From a bacterium (lineage in GTDB: Bacteria > Planctomycetota > UBA1135 > UBA2386), in contig JAUILN010000026.1 of NCBI GenBank assembly GCA_030432695.1, positions 1 to 64,000 on the forward strand: a stretch of 64,000 nucleotides of DNA. The letters are read 5' to 3'. Positions 8,913-18,012 of this stretch are shown here, piece after piece. The translations under genes were made by a program, and so were the position numbers. The notes below the pieces were generated by a model. The model did no database searches. It worked only from the letters and a program-made list of their open reading frames with translations, and was not told the origin of the DNA. Positions within the stretch are counted from its first letter, which is position 1. The number at the start of each line of letters is the position of its first letter.

Positions 8913-10340
8913 ATGATCCGCCTCCATTCGTTCGCTCCGCTGCTGTTCGCCCCGCTGCTGTGCACGCTGGCGACAGACGGCCTCGCCCAGGATCCCCGCC
9001 TCGGTTCGCCGCGCATCCTCCAGGGACCCATGCTCGGTGCGGTCACCCCGACGTCCGCACGCATCTGGATGCGACTCAGCGCACCGGTCGACGCATCCAT
9101 CGTGATCGGCAGGTCTCCGGACCTTTCCGACGCCGAGGAGACGCCACGCGTCACCGCGAGCCAGGAACTCGACCGCTGCGTCGAGCTGCTGGTCGACGGC
9201 CTCGAGCCCGACACGCTCTACCACTGGAGTCCGCGGGTCGACGGCAAGCCCGACAAGTATCTGCGCGGCCTGCCGCCGTTCACTCTGCGGACTGCGCCAG
9301 CCGGCCCGGCGCGGTTCCGGGTCGCGTTCGGCTCCTGCTCGCGGATCCAGGCCGATGGGGAACAGTCGATCTGGCGGCACGTCGACGCGGCCCGCCCCGA
9401 CCTGTTCTTCTGGCTCGGCGACAACATCTATGGGGACACCGTCGATCCGATGGTCCTGGCCGAGGAGTACCGCCGCCAACGGGACGTGCCGTCGCTGCAG
9501 GCCCTGCTGCGTTCGGTGCCCCAGCTCGCCACCTGGGACGACCACGACTTCGGCCTCAACAACACCTGCGGCACCGAGAACCCGATCCGCGAAATGGCGC
9601 TGCGGGTCCACGACCTCTACTGGGCCAATCCGGGTCTCGGGCTGCCCGACGTCCCCGGCCTGTTCTGCTCGTTCCCCTACGGCGGCGTGGACTTCTTCGT
9701 CCTCGACGGCCGCTACCACCGCTCCCCCAACGACGCGCCCGACGGTCCCGAGAAGACCATGCTCGGCGCGGGCCAGCTCGCCTGGTTGAAGCAGGGTCTC
9801 GCGGCGAGCGAGGCGCCGTTCAAGGTGCTGATCAGCGGCAGCGGCTGGTCGTGCGCCAAGGGCATGGGCGGCGACGCTTGGTCGTCGTTCCTGCACGAAC
9901 GTGATGCGCTGTTCGACTGGATCACTGCCGAAAAGATCGAGGGCGTGGTGCTGCTGTCGGGCGACACCCACGTCGCCGAACTCAACTGCATCCCCTGGTC
10001 GGAGCGCGGGGGCTACGACTTCTACGATCTCGTCAGTTCGCCGCTCGCGCAGGAACCCGAGACCTCCTGGCTGAGCCGCCGCCCCGAGCTGCGCATCCGA
10101 CCGGTCTACGCGTCGTCCGCCAACTTCGGCCGCATCGACTTCGACCTCACCCGCGACGATCCGACCCTCACCTACCAGGTGGTCGGCATCGACGGCCGCG
10201 ACGTGTGGCAACCGCTGACCCTCCGCGCCAGCGACCTGCGCCCCGGCGTGAAGTCCTGGGAGCGGTTGATCGACCGCACCGAGCGCGCCCGTCACGACAG
10301 CGAGGCCGAGGGCGGCGCCTACTACCCGCCGCGGCGCTGA
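8913..10340 (+). CDS. Exported PhoD-like alkaline phosphatase/phosphodiesterase
   Basis: Start at the ATG at 8913 gives a proper signal peptide (MIRLHSFAPLLFAPLLCTLA, cut near LAQ-DP); an upstream in-frame ATG at 8862 would add 17 residues that spoil it. The 475-residue product has an N-terminal Fn3-like PhoD_N domain (GPMLGAVTPTSARIWMRLSA) and a metallophosphatase domain with FGSCSRI, WLGDNIYGDT, WDDHDFGLNN and SGDTHVAEL, the metal-binding motifs of the PhoD family, which hydrolyses phosphate mono- or diesters outside the cytoplasm. A REP-like palindrome follows directly. The exact substrate cannot be read from the sequence. Confidence 0.9.
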   Translation: MIRLHSFAPLLFAPLLCTLATDGLAQDPRLGSPRILQGPMLGAVTPTSARIWMRLSAPVDASIVIGRSPDLSDAEETPRVTASQELDRCVELLVDGLEPDTLYHWSPRVDGKPDKYLRGLPPFTLRTAPAGPARFRVAFGSCSRIQADGEQSIWRHVDAARPDLFFWLGDNIYGDTVDPMVLAEEYRRQRDVPSLQALLRSVPQLATWDDHDFGLNNTCGTENPIREMALRVHDLYWANPGLGLPDVPGLFCSFPYGGVDFFVLDGRYHRSPNDAPDGPEKTMLGAGQLAWLKQGLAASEAPFKVLISGSGWSCAKGMGGDAWSSFLHERDALFDWITAEKIEGVVLLSGDTHVAELNCIPWSERGGYDFYDLVSSPLAQEPETSWLSRRPELRIRPVYASSANFGRIDFDLTRDDPTLTYQVVGIDGRDVWQPLTLRASDLRPGVKSWERLIDRTERARHDSEAEGGAYYPPRR

Positions 10341-10344
10341 CAGG

Positions 10345-10386
10345 AATCTGTCGTAGGTGGTGCCTGGCACCAACTACGACAGACTT
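10345..10386. repeat. REP-like palindrome, single unit
   Basis: A 42-base near-perfect palindrome with arms AATCTGTCGTAG / CTACGACAGACTT and core GGTGCCTGGCACC, lying between convergent genes that end at 10340 (+) and 10426 (-). Its place and stem suggest it could also act as a two-way terminator, which is inference. Confidence 0.85.
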
Positions 10387-10425
10387 TGCGCGGCACACCG
10401 CGCTGGAAGATCAGCCGCGCGAAGA

Positions 10426-12414
10426 TCAGTTGATCTCGAACACCATCACGCGGCCCATGCTCAGCGTGCCGTTCGACACGCCGCCCATCTGCAGGCGCAG
10501 CACGCCGCGCGGCGAGTTGGCCGGCACCGGCAGGAACAGCCGCAGGATGCCGCGGGCGTCGTAGTTGCCCGCACCGACGCCGATCGCGGTGACCGGATCG
10601 ACCAGGATCGTGCCGGTGATCCCCGGCAGGTTGATGTTGGCCCGGTTGGGCCCGACGAACAGGAACGCCGCGGCGTTGGGCTCGCCGACCGCCAGGAACG
10701 TCGACTGCGCGCCGGGGAACGCGTGGTAGGCGTAGTTGTCGTTCGGCGCGCTGAACGGCGAGCTGAGATCCGGGAAGCCGCTGAAGGTGTGGATCAGGTT
10801 GCCGTCCATGATCAGCAGCCCGTCCTCGAGTTCGAAGACCTGGTTCGGGTCGCTGATCCGGTTCGGCAGCGCGTAGTCGATCCAGCGGTCGGCCTGGTTC
10901 TGGAAGAACCAGATGTGCGAGCCGCCGGTGCTGGCATCATCGTGGATGCTGTAGACGTAGCTCGACTCGTCGCCGTCCAGGAACAGGGTGCCGGAGACCG
11001 CCTGGGTCCGCCAACCGTCCCCGTTCATCGAGTAGACCGAGATGCTGCTGCCGTCGAACGTGGCGACGAACTGGTCGCGGTCGACCACGTTGGCGTTCGC
11101 GGTCTTGGCGCGGCCGATCCAGCGATCTTCGCGGGCCGAGAACACGTAGACGTGGCTGTCGGTCTCGAGGTAGCCGATGAAGTCCTCGGCGACCACCCGG
11201 ACGAAGTTGCCCTGGTAGCTCGGCAGTCGGGTCCAGCGGTTGGTGAAGGCCGAGAAGCCGTAGCCGGCGACGTCGGTGCCGACCACCGCGATGTTGTCGT
11301 CGAAGTCGTCACCCTGCACCGCCTCGGCGGCCGGCAGGTTGGCACGCACGAACTGCGAGTTGCTCTTACTGGTCGACACCGCCTGGTAGTCCTGGATGCC
11401 GTTCGAGTCGGTGAACTGCACGGTGTAGTGGTTGTTGCCGAACAGCTCGTTGGTGACGTTCGCCGCCGGACCGATCAGCACCGCGATGCCGCCGTCGATC
11501 GCGCGCAGACACAGCAGGTTGCCGCCGGCGACGTCGAGGATCTTCACTCCGAAGTCCTGGGCGTCGACCTGCGCCGTGCTCACGTCCTGCACCGGCACCT
11601 GCTGCAACGTGCCGCTGTGCGCCGAGTAGACGAACAGCTCGTTCCGCAGCACGTCCGACACCGCGATGGTGTTCTTGTCGTACTCGTAGATGTAGTTGAA
11701 CGCCGGCGCGGGCAGCGTGTGCCGCGAGAAGCTGTCGAGATACGTCGAGTAGATCGCGATCTCGTTGGTTGCGATCTCGAACGCGGCCATGTTGCGGCGG
11801 GTGAACGACTCACCGGTGCCGGCCAGGTGCTGGATCACCCGAGCCGGGTTGGCCGGGAGGTTGAGCCGCACGGCGGTGGTGTCGACGACCTTCGAGAAGC
11901 CGATGATGCTGTCGGTGCCGTCGATGACTGCCATGAATCCACGGCCTGGGATCACCTGGTAGGCGGTCGACTGGAGGGTCTCGCTGACCCACTGGTTCTT
12001 CCAGGTCTGGTAGAGGTGCACCGCGGTGCCGTCGTCGATGCAGCAGAGGTCCTGGCCGAAGGTCACGTTGCCGGCCGCCGCGAGCTGCAGCGGCACCCAG
12101 TCACCCTCCATCGAGAGGCCCCAGTAGTTGCCGGTGGCGCCCTCCTGCGCGATCCACGGATTGCGACCGATGGTGAGGATCGCCAGCGGCCCATTGGCCT
12201 GCAGCAGCGACGCACGGTTGCTGCGGATGCTGCCGCCGATGAGCTGGTTCGGCTGGTTGGTGACCGTCGCGGCCCAGGTCACGACCTTGTCGTCGGCGAG
12301 GAATGCCGCGGGCGCATCGTTGAGGAAGACGTGGGTGCGCGCGCCGAAGTCGGTCTGCGACGCGAGGGAGGAAGCGGCCATCGTGGCCGCGAGAAGGAGG
12401 TGCGTGGACTTCAT
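10426..12414 (-). CDS. Exported beta-propeller-like protein with C-terminal module
   Basis: The start at 12414 gives a 662-residue product with a signal peptide (MKSTHLLLAATMAASSLASQ). The body shows repeated short blades alternating aromatic and aspartate residues (AIYSTYLDSFSRHTLP, ELFVYSAHSGTLQQ, VYVFSAREDRWIGRA, ISVYSMNGDGWRTQA, HIWFFQNQADRWIDYALP), as in beta-propellers. The C-terminal stretch (NINLPGITGTILVDPVTAIG ... RVMVFEIN) resembles the end modules of other exported proteins here. No enzyme motif seen. It converges with the phosphatase gene and diverges from the lipoprotein at 12606, so its promoter probably lies in 12415-12600. Confidence 0.8.
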   Translation of the reverse strand: MKSTHLLLAATMAASSLASQTDFGARTHVFLNDAPAAFLADDKVVTWAATVTNQPNQLIGGSIRSNRASLLQANGPLAILTIGRNPWIAQEGATGNYWGLSMEGDWVPLQLAAAGNVTFGQDLCCIDDGTAVHLYQTWKNQWVSETLQSTAYQVIPGRGFMAVIDGTDSIIGFSKVVDTTAVRLNLPANPARVIQHLAGTGESFTRRNMAAFEIATNEIAIYSTYLDSFSRHTLPAPAFNYIYEYDKNTIAVSDVLRNELFVYSAHSGTLQQVPVQDVSTAQVDAQDFGVKILDVAGGNLLCLRAIDGGIAVLIGPAANVTNELFGNNHYTVQFTDSNGIQDYQAVSTSKSNSQFVRANLPAAEAVQGDDFDDNIAVVGTDVAGYGFSAFTNRWTRLPSYQGNFVRVVAEDFIGYLETDSHVYVFSAREDRWIGRAKTANANVVDRDQFVATFDGSSISVYSMNGDGWRTQAVSGTLFLDGDESSYVYSIHDDASTGGSHIWFFQNQADRWIDYALPNRISDPNQVFELEDGLLIMDGNLIHTFSGFPDLSSPFSAPNDNYAYHAFPGAQSTFLAVGEPNAAAFLFVGPNRANINLPGITGTILVDPVTAIGVGAGNYDARGILRLFLPVPANSPRGVLRLQMGGVSNGTLSMGRVMVFEIN

Positions 12415-12605
12415 CGATCTGTGTTCCGAGCGGCACGAGATGCCGGCGGAACAAGCGACCGCAGCGCGATGCGCGGCGGACGAACGGCAGATGAAGGTTC
12501 GGAGGGAAGGCGTCTGCTCGAAACGCGCGCCTTCGCCACCTCGTGAACCGAACGGAACTCCAGTCGTTGCTGCCGGATGTGCACGTGAGCCCACGCGTCC
12601 GGACG

Positions 12606-13493
12606 ATGCTGCTTTGCCACGCCTTGATCACCCTGGGCGTGATCCTGGCCGCGCTTTCATGGTGCACACATCCGGCGCTGGACGACTCGCAGGTGTCTCT
12701 GCCACGCATCGGACTGGCGGGAGCGCTGCCCGATCCCGACCAGACCCTGATCGTCACCGTCACACGGGACGGTCGCATCCGGTGCGGCGACGAGGCGGTG
12801 GAATTCGAGCGCTACGTGCAGCGGGTGCTGGAGTTCGGCTGGGCGGAGGGCACCCGCACCGCCGGTGGCCCATGGGTGAGCCTTCGCAGCATCCTGTTCC
12901 GGCTCGATCGCGCGCTGCCGTACGGGGCACTCGTGAAGCTTTACGAGCCACTCGCGCGAGGCGACCTCCAGTTGAATCAGGTCTTCTTCGCCGTCGTCTC
13001 GGAGCGCACAGGTCAGGCAGGAGCACTTGCGCTGTTCCTTCCCGACGAGCCCATTGCCTGGTTCGGCGAGGGCCTCAGCCAATGGCGCATAGGGTCAAGC
13101 GGACTCGGAGTCGACGAACTACGTTCGGCACTGCACTACGGCGTCACGGACTTCCTGCGCCAGCAGTCCGACCGCTTCCGTTACGGGCATCTTCAAGTGG
13201 TTCTGTGTCCGGCGAGCAACCTCTCCGTCGAGGCCTTCCTTCGCCAGGCCGACGCCCTGTTCAGAGCAGGTGACGTTCAGGTCTATGCAGGGCGGGTCCC
13301 GGACACGGACGACCAGGCCGCCGCCTGGACCTCCTCGACCGAGCCGCGCGATCTCCACCGTTACGTCGCGGCGACCTCCCTCCCCACCGGACCCGCAACG
13401 GTCACCTGCCTCGGCTTTCCCGTCGAGCACGACCCGCGCCCCATGCCCGCCGTCGCGCCGACTCCCGATCGGTTCACGGGCCTCGCGCGGTAG
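12606..13493 (+). CDS. ExbD-like periplasmic domain protein, putative lipoprotein
   Basis: The segment LIVTVTRDGRIRCGDEAVEFERYV resembles the periplasmic part of ExbD/TolR proteins, which couple to inner-membrane ion-driven motors. The usual ExbD N-terminal helix is replaced by a hydrophobic leader ending LAALSWC, a weak lipobox. I chose the ATG at 12606 because it aligns with the paralogue at 16992; a GTG at 12543 in the same frame would add 21 residues. The rest of the 295-residue product matches the paralogue in places (SLPRIGLAG; SERTGQAGALALF) but is otherwise unassigned. No ExbB/MotA partner is present in the window. Confidence 0.7.
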   Translation: MLLCHALITLGVILAALSWCTHPALDDSQVSLPRIGLAGALPDPDQTLIVTVTRDGRIRCGDEAVEFERYVQRVLEFGWAEGTRTAGGPWVSLRSILFRLDRALPYGALVKLYEPLARGDLQLNQVFFAVVSERTGQAGALALFLPDEPIAWFGEGLSQWRIGSSGLGVDELRSALHYGVTDFLRQQSDRFRYGHLQVVLCPASNLSVEAFLRQADALFRAGDVQVYAGRVPDTDDQAAAWTSSTEPRDLHRYVAATSLPTGPATVTCLGFPVEHDPRPMPAVAPTPDRFTGLAR

Positions 13494-13506
13494 CCCCGCA
13501 GGCTCG

Positions 13507-13548
13507 AATCTGTCGTAGTCGGTGCCTGGCACCAACTACGACAGACTT
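13507..13548. repeat. REP-like palindrome, single unit
   Basis: A 42-base palindrome nearly identical to the one at 10345-10386 (arms AATCTGTCGTAG / CTACGACAGACTT, core GGTGCCTGGCACC). It again sits between convergent genes, ending at 13493 (+) and 13569 (-). Confidence 0.85.
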
Positions 13549-13568
13549 CGTGCGCGCCGTGCTCTCGA

Positions 13569-16259
13569 CTACTCCACCAGCTCGCGCAGCCAGCGCTCGA
13601 CCAGCTCGAGCTGCGGATGCCCCCCGGGCCACATCTGCCGCCCCGCGTCGATCGCCCGTCGATAGCTCGCCGCCGCGTCCGCCTTGCGCGCGAGATCCTG
13701 CTGCATCCGTCCGAGGTTCACCAGCGACACGAACCACGTCTGCACCGGTCCTTCGAGCTGCGCCTCGAACTCGTCCACGCGCTGCTCCAGCTCGCCGACC
13801 GCGCCCTCCTGATCCCCCGCCCGCCAGCGTGCCAGCGCCTGGTTGCCGTGCGCGGCGAGGATCTCGTCCAGCGGCGCATCCTCCAGGCCATCGAGCAGCG
13901 CCAGCGCGAGCGCGATCTGTTCCAACGCGTCCTGGTGCCGACCGGCGAGACTGAGCGCATCGCCGAGCCGCAGCCGCGCGCGCGCCACGTGGACGTGGTC
14001 CGATCCGTAGGACGCAAGGAACCCCTCCAGGCCCTGCTCCAACAGCTCGATCGCCGGTTCCAACTCGCCGCGCTGCTTCAACACCCAGCCGAGCGCTACG
14101 CGCGAGCCGGCCAACGGCGGGGAATCCGAAGCGAACACGCGCCCACGACCGTCCAACGCCGACCGATAGTGCCGCTCGGCAGCTTCCAGGTCACCCGCCA
14201 TCTCGGCGGCGACTCCGAGCTGGTGTTCGAGTGCCAGCAGATCCGGGTGATCGCCAGGCAGCTTGCCGACCAGCCGCGCGTGCAGCCGCGCGAGGTCGTC
14301 ACGCACGTCGAGTGCGAGCCCGGTGAGCAGGTCGATCTCCAGCAGCCGGATCCGGCAACGCAGGGTGTCGGCGTGCTCCGGTCCGAGCCGCTCCACGCAG
14401 ATCTGCCAGGCCTGTTGCGCCGCATCTCGGGCCGCCGCGAGCTCGCCGAGCCGCGAGCGAAAGGTCGCCACCGCATCCAGGCTCGCAGCATGGGCCGTCG
14501 GGTCGGCGGCGTGGTGCGCGCGTCGATACGCGACGACCGGTTCCATCAGCTCCAGGGCGTCCCGGTCCCGACCGAGGTCGTGCCACAACCACGCCAGATC
14601 CTGACGACTCGTCATCGTGTCGCCGGGATCCGCCGAGGGATCTGCTTCGCGCAGCCGCAGCGCCTCGGACAGATGGCGCCGTGCCGCGTCGGTCTGGCCG
14701 AGCGTCCGATAGGTCCGGCCGAGCACCCCCCGGAGCTGTGCCTCGACGCGCGGTTCGGAGAACGCCGGTTCCGCCTCCAGCCGCGCCGCAAAGTCGTCGA
14801 GCAACGCGCGCACCGTGTAGTCCGGTCCGTGCAGTGCGCGCGGGTCGGCGGCACCGAGCAACGACTCCACGGCTGCGAAGGCCCGCTCGGCGTCGATCCG
14901 CCGTTCATCCGCGAGTTCGCGCGCCGCACGCTCCTGCCGCTCCGAGCGCTTGGCGCGGACCAGTCCGTGCACCGCGAACGCACTGCCCACCAACAGCGAG
15001 AGCAGCGCCAGGCCGACCAGCGCGAACGCCCCGCGATAGCGACGCGCGAGCTTGCCCAGCCGATACGACAGGTCGGGCGGTCCCGCGGTGACCGGCTCGT
15101 CGCGCAGGTGCCGCTCGAGATCGGCCGCCAGTTCCGCCGGGGTCGCGTAGCGGCGTTGCCGGTCCTTCTCCAACGCCCTTACGACGATCCAGTCGAGGTC
15201 GCCGCGAAGCTGTCGGTGGAGTTCCCGCACGGAATGCAGCCCCCGATCGCGCGCGACCTGGCGCGATTCGTCTTCCTGCAGGCTGAGGAGCAGCATGGTG
15301 GGACGCTCGGGATCGTCTTCCCGGATCCGTCGCAGCAGTTCCCCGAAGCGCCCCGCACCGATCCGCCGCAGGTCGAACGGTCGGCTGCCGGCGAGCAGTT
15401 CGTAGAGCAGAACACCCAGCGAGTACACGTCGGTGCGCGCGTCGACCCCCGCGCCCCAGGTCTCGACCTGCTCCGGGCTCATGTACTCCGGCGTGCCCAA
15501 GAGCTGCCGTTCGCGCGAGAACAGCGTGTGCTGGGCGCCCGCGCGGTCGAGCGCCTTGGCGATGCCGAAGTCGATCACCCGCGGCTGCGGCCGGCCGTCG
15601 CGCACCGCCACCAGCACGTTGCTCGGCTTGATGTCGCGGTGGATCACACCCTGGTGGTGGGCGTACTGGATCGCCCGCGCGACCTCCACGAACAGCTCGA
15701 GCCGGGCCCGCACCGACAGCGCATGGCGATCGGCGAAGCGGCTGATCGGCTCGCCGGCGACCAACTCCATCGAGAACCACGGCCGGCCATCCGCGGTGGC
15801 ACCGGCGTCGAAGACCTTGGCGATCGACGGGTGGTCGAGGCGCGCGAGCACGTCGCGCTCCAGCTCGAAGCGACGCACCACCTCCACGGTGTCCATGCCG
15901 AGCTTGACGACCTTCACCGCGACCTCGCGTCGCACCGGCTGTTCCTGGCGCGCGCGCCAGACCGTGCCGAAGCCGCCTTCGCCGAGGCGCGACACCAGCC
16001 GGAACGGGCCGACCTGGTCGCCGGGCCGCTCCAGTTCGACGTCCCGACCCTCCCCGTTCGGATCCAGCAGCGCGAGCCCCGACGCGGTCACCGGCTCCTC
16101 GAGGAAGTCGTCGGCACACGCGTAGGCGTCGAGCAGCTGCTCGACCCGCTCGCGCAGACCCCGCTCGCTCCGGCAGGCCCCGTCGAGGAAGGCGACCCGC
16201 TGGTCGGCGGGCAGGTCGAGGGCGTCCTGGAACAGGGCCTTGGCGCGGTCTTCGGTCAT
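13569..16259 (-). CDS. Transmembrane Ser/Thr protein kinase with TPR sensor region
   Basis: An 896-residue Hanks-type kinase. The N-terminal 80 residues (MTEDRAKALFQDALDLPADQ..) are the helical leader usual in these kinases. Catalytic elements are intact: GEGGFG at 93-98, Lys116 in VAVKVV, HRDIKPSN at 207-214, DFG at 230-232, and GTPEYMSPEQ. One transmembrane helix lies at about 411-433, followed by about 460 residues of TPR-type helical repeats presumed to face the periplasm and bind protein partners. Its ATG overlaps the stop of the upstream sigma gene (ATGA), so the two are co-translated. The family phosphorylates Ser/Thr of partner proteins; the overlap suggests the sigma factor as target (inference). 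Confidence 0.93.
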   Translation of the reverse strand: MTEDRAKALFQDALDLPADQRVAFLDGACRSERGLRERVEQLLDAYACADDFLEEPVTASGLALLDPNGEGRDVELERPGDQVGPFRLVSRLGEGGFGTVWRARQEQPVRREVAVKVVKLGMDTVEVVRRFELERDVLARLDHPSIAKVFDAGATADGRPWFSMELVAGEPISRFADRHALSVRARLELFVEVARAIQYAHHQGVIHRDIKPSNVLVAVRDGRPQPRVIDFGIAKALDRAGAQHTLFSRERQLLGTPEYMSPEQVETWGAGVDARTDVYSLGVLLYELLAGSRPFDLRRIGAGRFGELLRRIREDDPERPTMLLLSLQEDESRQVARDRGLHSVRELHRQLRGDLDWIVVRALEKDRQRRYATPAELAADLERHLRDEPVTAGPPDLSYRLGKLARRYRGAFALVGLALLSLLVGSAFAVHGLVRAKRSERQERAARELADERRIDAERAFAAVESLLGAADPRALHGPDYTVRALLDDFAARLEAEPAFSEPRVEAQLRGVLGRTYRTLGQTDAARRHLSEALRLREADPSADPGDTMTSRQDLAWLWHDLGRDRDALELMEPVVAYRRAHHAADPTAHAASLDAVATFRSRLGELAAARDAAQQAWQICVERLGPEHADTLRCRIRLLEIDLLTGLALDVRDDLARLHARLVGKLPGDHPDLLALEHQLGVAAEMAGDLEAAERHYRSALDGRGRVFASDSPPLAGSRVALGWVLKQRGELEPAIELLEQGLEGFLASYGSDHVHVARARLRLGDALSLAGRHQDALEQIALALALLDGLEDAPLDEILAAHGNQALARWRAGDQEGAVGELEQRVDEFEAQLEGPVQTWFVSLVNLGRMQQDLARKADAAASYRRAIDAGRQMWPGGHPQLELVERWLRELVE

Positions 16260-16885
16260 CGGGGGTCGGTCGGGTCGGCCACCGCGCCGCTCTCGGGACC
16301 GTCACCGGGCTCGTCGGCGAGGTCCTGGTAGAGCCTGGCCTTGGCGTAGGCCCACTCGCGCAGCACCGTGCGTCGCGACAGCTTCAGGGCGTCGGCGGTC
16401 TCGTCGACCGAGAGGCCCGCGAAGAACCGCAGCCGGACGATCTCCGCGGCGCGGGGATCACTGGCCCCCAGGCGCTGGATCGCCTCGTCGAGTGCCAGGA
16501 ATCTGTCGGGATCGTCGGTGAGCGCCGGCTCGATCGTGGTGATCGACACCTTGTCACGGCCGCCCCCCCGCTTGATCCGGGCCCGCCGGCGGGCGTGGTC
16601 GACCAGCACCCGGCGCATCGCCTCGGCCGCCGCGCGGTAGAACTCGGAGCGGTCCTCGAAGCTCGGACTGTGGTCGCCACAGAGCTTCATCCAGGCCTCG
16701 TGGACCAGGGCGGTGGCCTGCAGCGTGTGGTCGCCGCGCTCGCGCCCCATCGCCGACTGGGCGATCGCGGCGAGCTCGTGGTAGACGCGCGGCAGGACCT
16801 CGTCGGCGGCGCCGTCTTCGCCGCGGACGGCGCGTTCGAGCAGACGGGTGAAGGGCTCGTCGTCGGGGCGGTCTGCGGGGGGCAT
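16256..16885 (-). CDS. ECF-type RNA polymerase sigma factor (Sig-70_X6 / TIGR02999-like)
   Basis: A 209-residue sigma-70 family protein. Region 2 is typical of this group (FTRLLERAVRGEDGAADEVL, ALVHEAWMKL, RVLVDHARRRARIKRGGGR), and region 4 carries the helix-turn-helix LSVDETADALKLSRRTVLRE. No anti-sigma gene is adjacent; the kinase gene follows with a 4-base ATGA overlap. In this family kinase-linked regulation has replaced classic anti-sigma control in several described cases. Start at 16885 (ATG) gives the normal family length; the frame runs further upstream but that part is shadow sequence. No clear Shine-Dalgarno precedes it. Confidence 0.88.
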   Translation of the reverse strand: MPPADRPDDEPFTRLLERAVRGEDGAADEVLPRVYHELAAIAQSAMGRERGDHTLQATALVHEAWMKLCGDHSPSFEDRSEFYRAAAEAMRRVLVDHARRRARIKRGGGRDKVSITTIEPALTDDPDRFLALDEAIQRLGASDPRAAEIVRLRFFAGLSVDETADALKLSRRTVLREWAYAKARLYQDLADEPGDGPESGAVADPTDPR

Positions 16886-16991
16886 GGGGTGGCACGATAG
16901 CGCGGGGGGAAGGCCAGGGGGCGCGGGGGCGGATGGTTGATCGGTGCGAGCCGTTCGAACCCGGTCTGGTTCGAGTACGGTGGAGGCCGCC

Positions 16992-17873
16992 ATGCCGGGC
17001 CTACTGCACGCGAGTCTCCTCCTGCTGCTCGGGCTCGCGGCATGTTCCGGGGAGCAGGTGCGTGGCGCGCCCGACGTCACCCTGCCACGCATCGGCCTGG
17101 TCGGCGCGCCGCCGCCGGCGGAGACGACGCTGGTGGTGACGGTGACGCGGGAGGGACGGATCTGGTGTGGGGACGAGGAGGTGGACTGGAAGGGCTACGA
17201 GGCGCGAGTCGTCGAGCATGCTCTCAGCTCCGGTGCGACGGAGCGCCTCGGTGGACGCGAGGTATGGCTCGGCGATCGAGACATCCTGCTTCGGCTCGAT
17301 GCGATGCTTCCTTACGCGGCCTGGGAGAAGCTGATCGAGCCGCTCTACGGCCGAGGCCGAGGCCGACCCGTCACTCTGCCTCGGATCCACTACGGGGTGT
17401 GCTCGGAGACGACCGGAGAGGCAGGTGCCTTGGCGCTGTTCGCCTATACCGACCGAGGGGCCCATGGCGGTTTCCCACCCGGCATCACCTGGGACGTCTG
17501 CTCCGAGTCAGGTGGCTCCAGGAACGCTCGGCCAGCGCTCTACGAACGAGTTCGGCGAGCGGTGCCCGAGTACGACGAGTGGACGCTGGAGAACCGCTTC
17601 GGCGTCTCGATCCAACCGCGCGGGGCGACGGCCTTCGGGTCCGCGCTGCAGATGCTCGATGCGGCGTCCCGCGGCGGCGCGGTCCACGTGGATCTGGGAC
17701 TACCGACCGGAACGCAGGGACGGGAGGAGTGGAAGGCCATGGGGACGGGTCCCGAGCTGACGGGACTCGTCCGAGCGCTGCCGCCCGCGGAGCACGACTC
17801 GGCCTGGACCTGCGAAGGCGTGACGCTCGACTCGGATGTCCCACCCATGCCGACACTCATGCCTCGGCTCTGA
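16992..17873 (+). CDS. ExbD-like lipoprotein, paralogue of the protein at 12606
   Basis: Start at 16992 is supported by GGAGG at 16982-16986 and a lipoprotein signal (MPGLLHASLLLLLGLAACSG). The 293-residue product has the ExbD-like strand-helix motif LVVTVTREGRIWCGDEEVDWKGY and shares TLPRIGLVGAPPP and SETTGEAGALALF with the protein at 12606-13493. The two paralogues lie in the same orientation on either side of the sigma/kinase operon and diverge clearly in sequence, so the duplication is old. This copy diverges from the sigma gene with about 106 bases between starts, so a shared control region is possible. A periplasmic or outer-surface location is inferred from the lipobox. Confidence 0.75.
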   Translation: MPGLLHASLLLLLGLAACSGEQVRGAPDVTLPRIGLVGAPPPAETTLVVTVTREGRIWCGDEEVDWKGYEARVVEHALSSGATERLGGREVWLGDRDILLRLDAMLPYAAWEKLIEPLYGRGRGRPVTLPRIHYGVCSETTGEAGALALFAYTDRGAHGGFPPGITWDVCSESGGSRNARPALYERVRRAVPEYDEWTLENRFGVSIQPRGATAFGSALQMLDAASRGGAVHVDLGLPTGTQGREEWKAMGTGPELTGLVRALPPAEHDSAWTCEGVTLDSDVPPMPTLMPRL

Positions 17874-18012
17874 GAGAGCGTCGGTCGGAACGCGATCCTG
17901 GACTCGGGAGTGCTGTTCGAGACGGAACTGGAGACCGAGGAAGAGCAGGCCCCGGAGGAGCCCGACCGAGACCGTTGATCTCGAGAGCCGGCACGCCGAG
18001 CATCCGCCGCAG

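Noticed and set aside
7253..9214. Long minus-strand reading frame antisense to the kelch gene, and others like it (5317-6777, 25392-26900)
   Set aside because: The plus strand encodes a protein with signal peptide and repeats; the antisense frames are open only because of the high GC content and show low-complexity products.
17874..18012. Short acidic reading frame (VLFETELETEEEQAPEEPDR) between the ExbD-like and hydrolase genes
   Set aside because: It has no start codon, is only about 34 codons long, and could be chance or a tiny remnant; not enough to call a gene.
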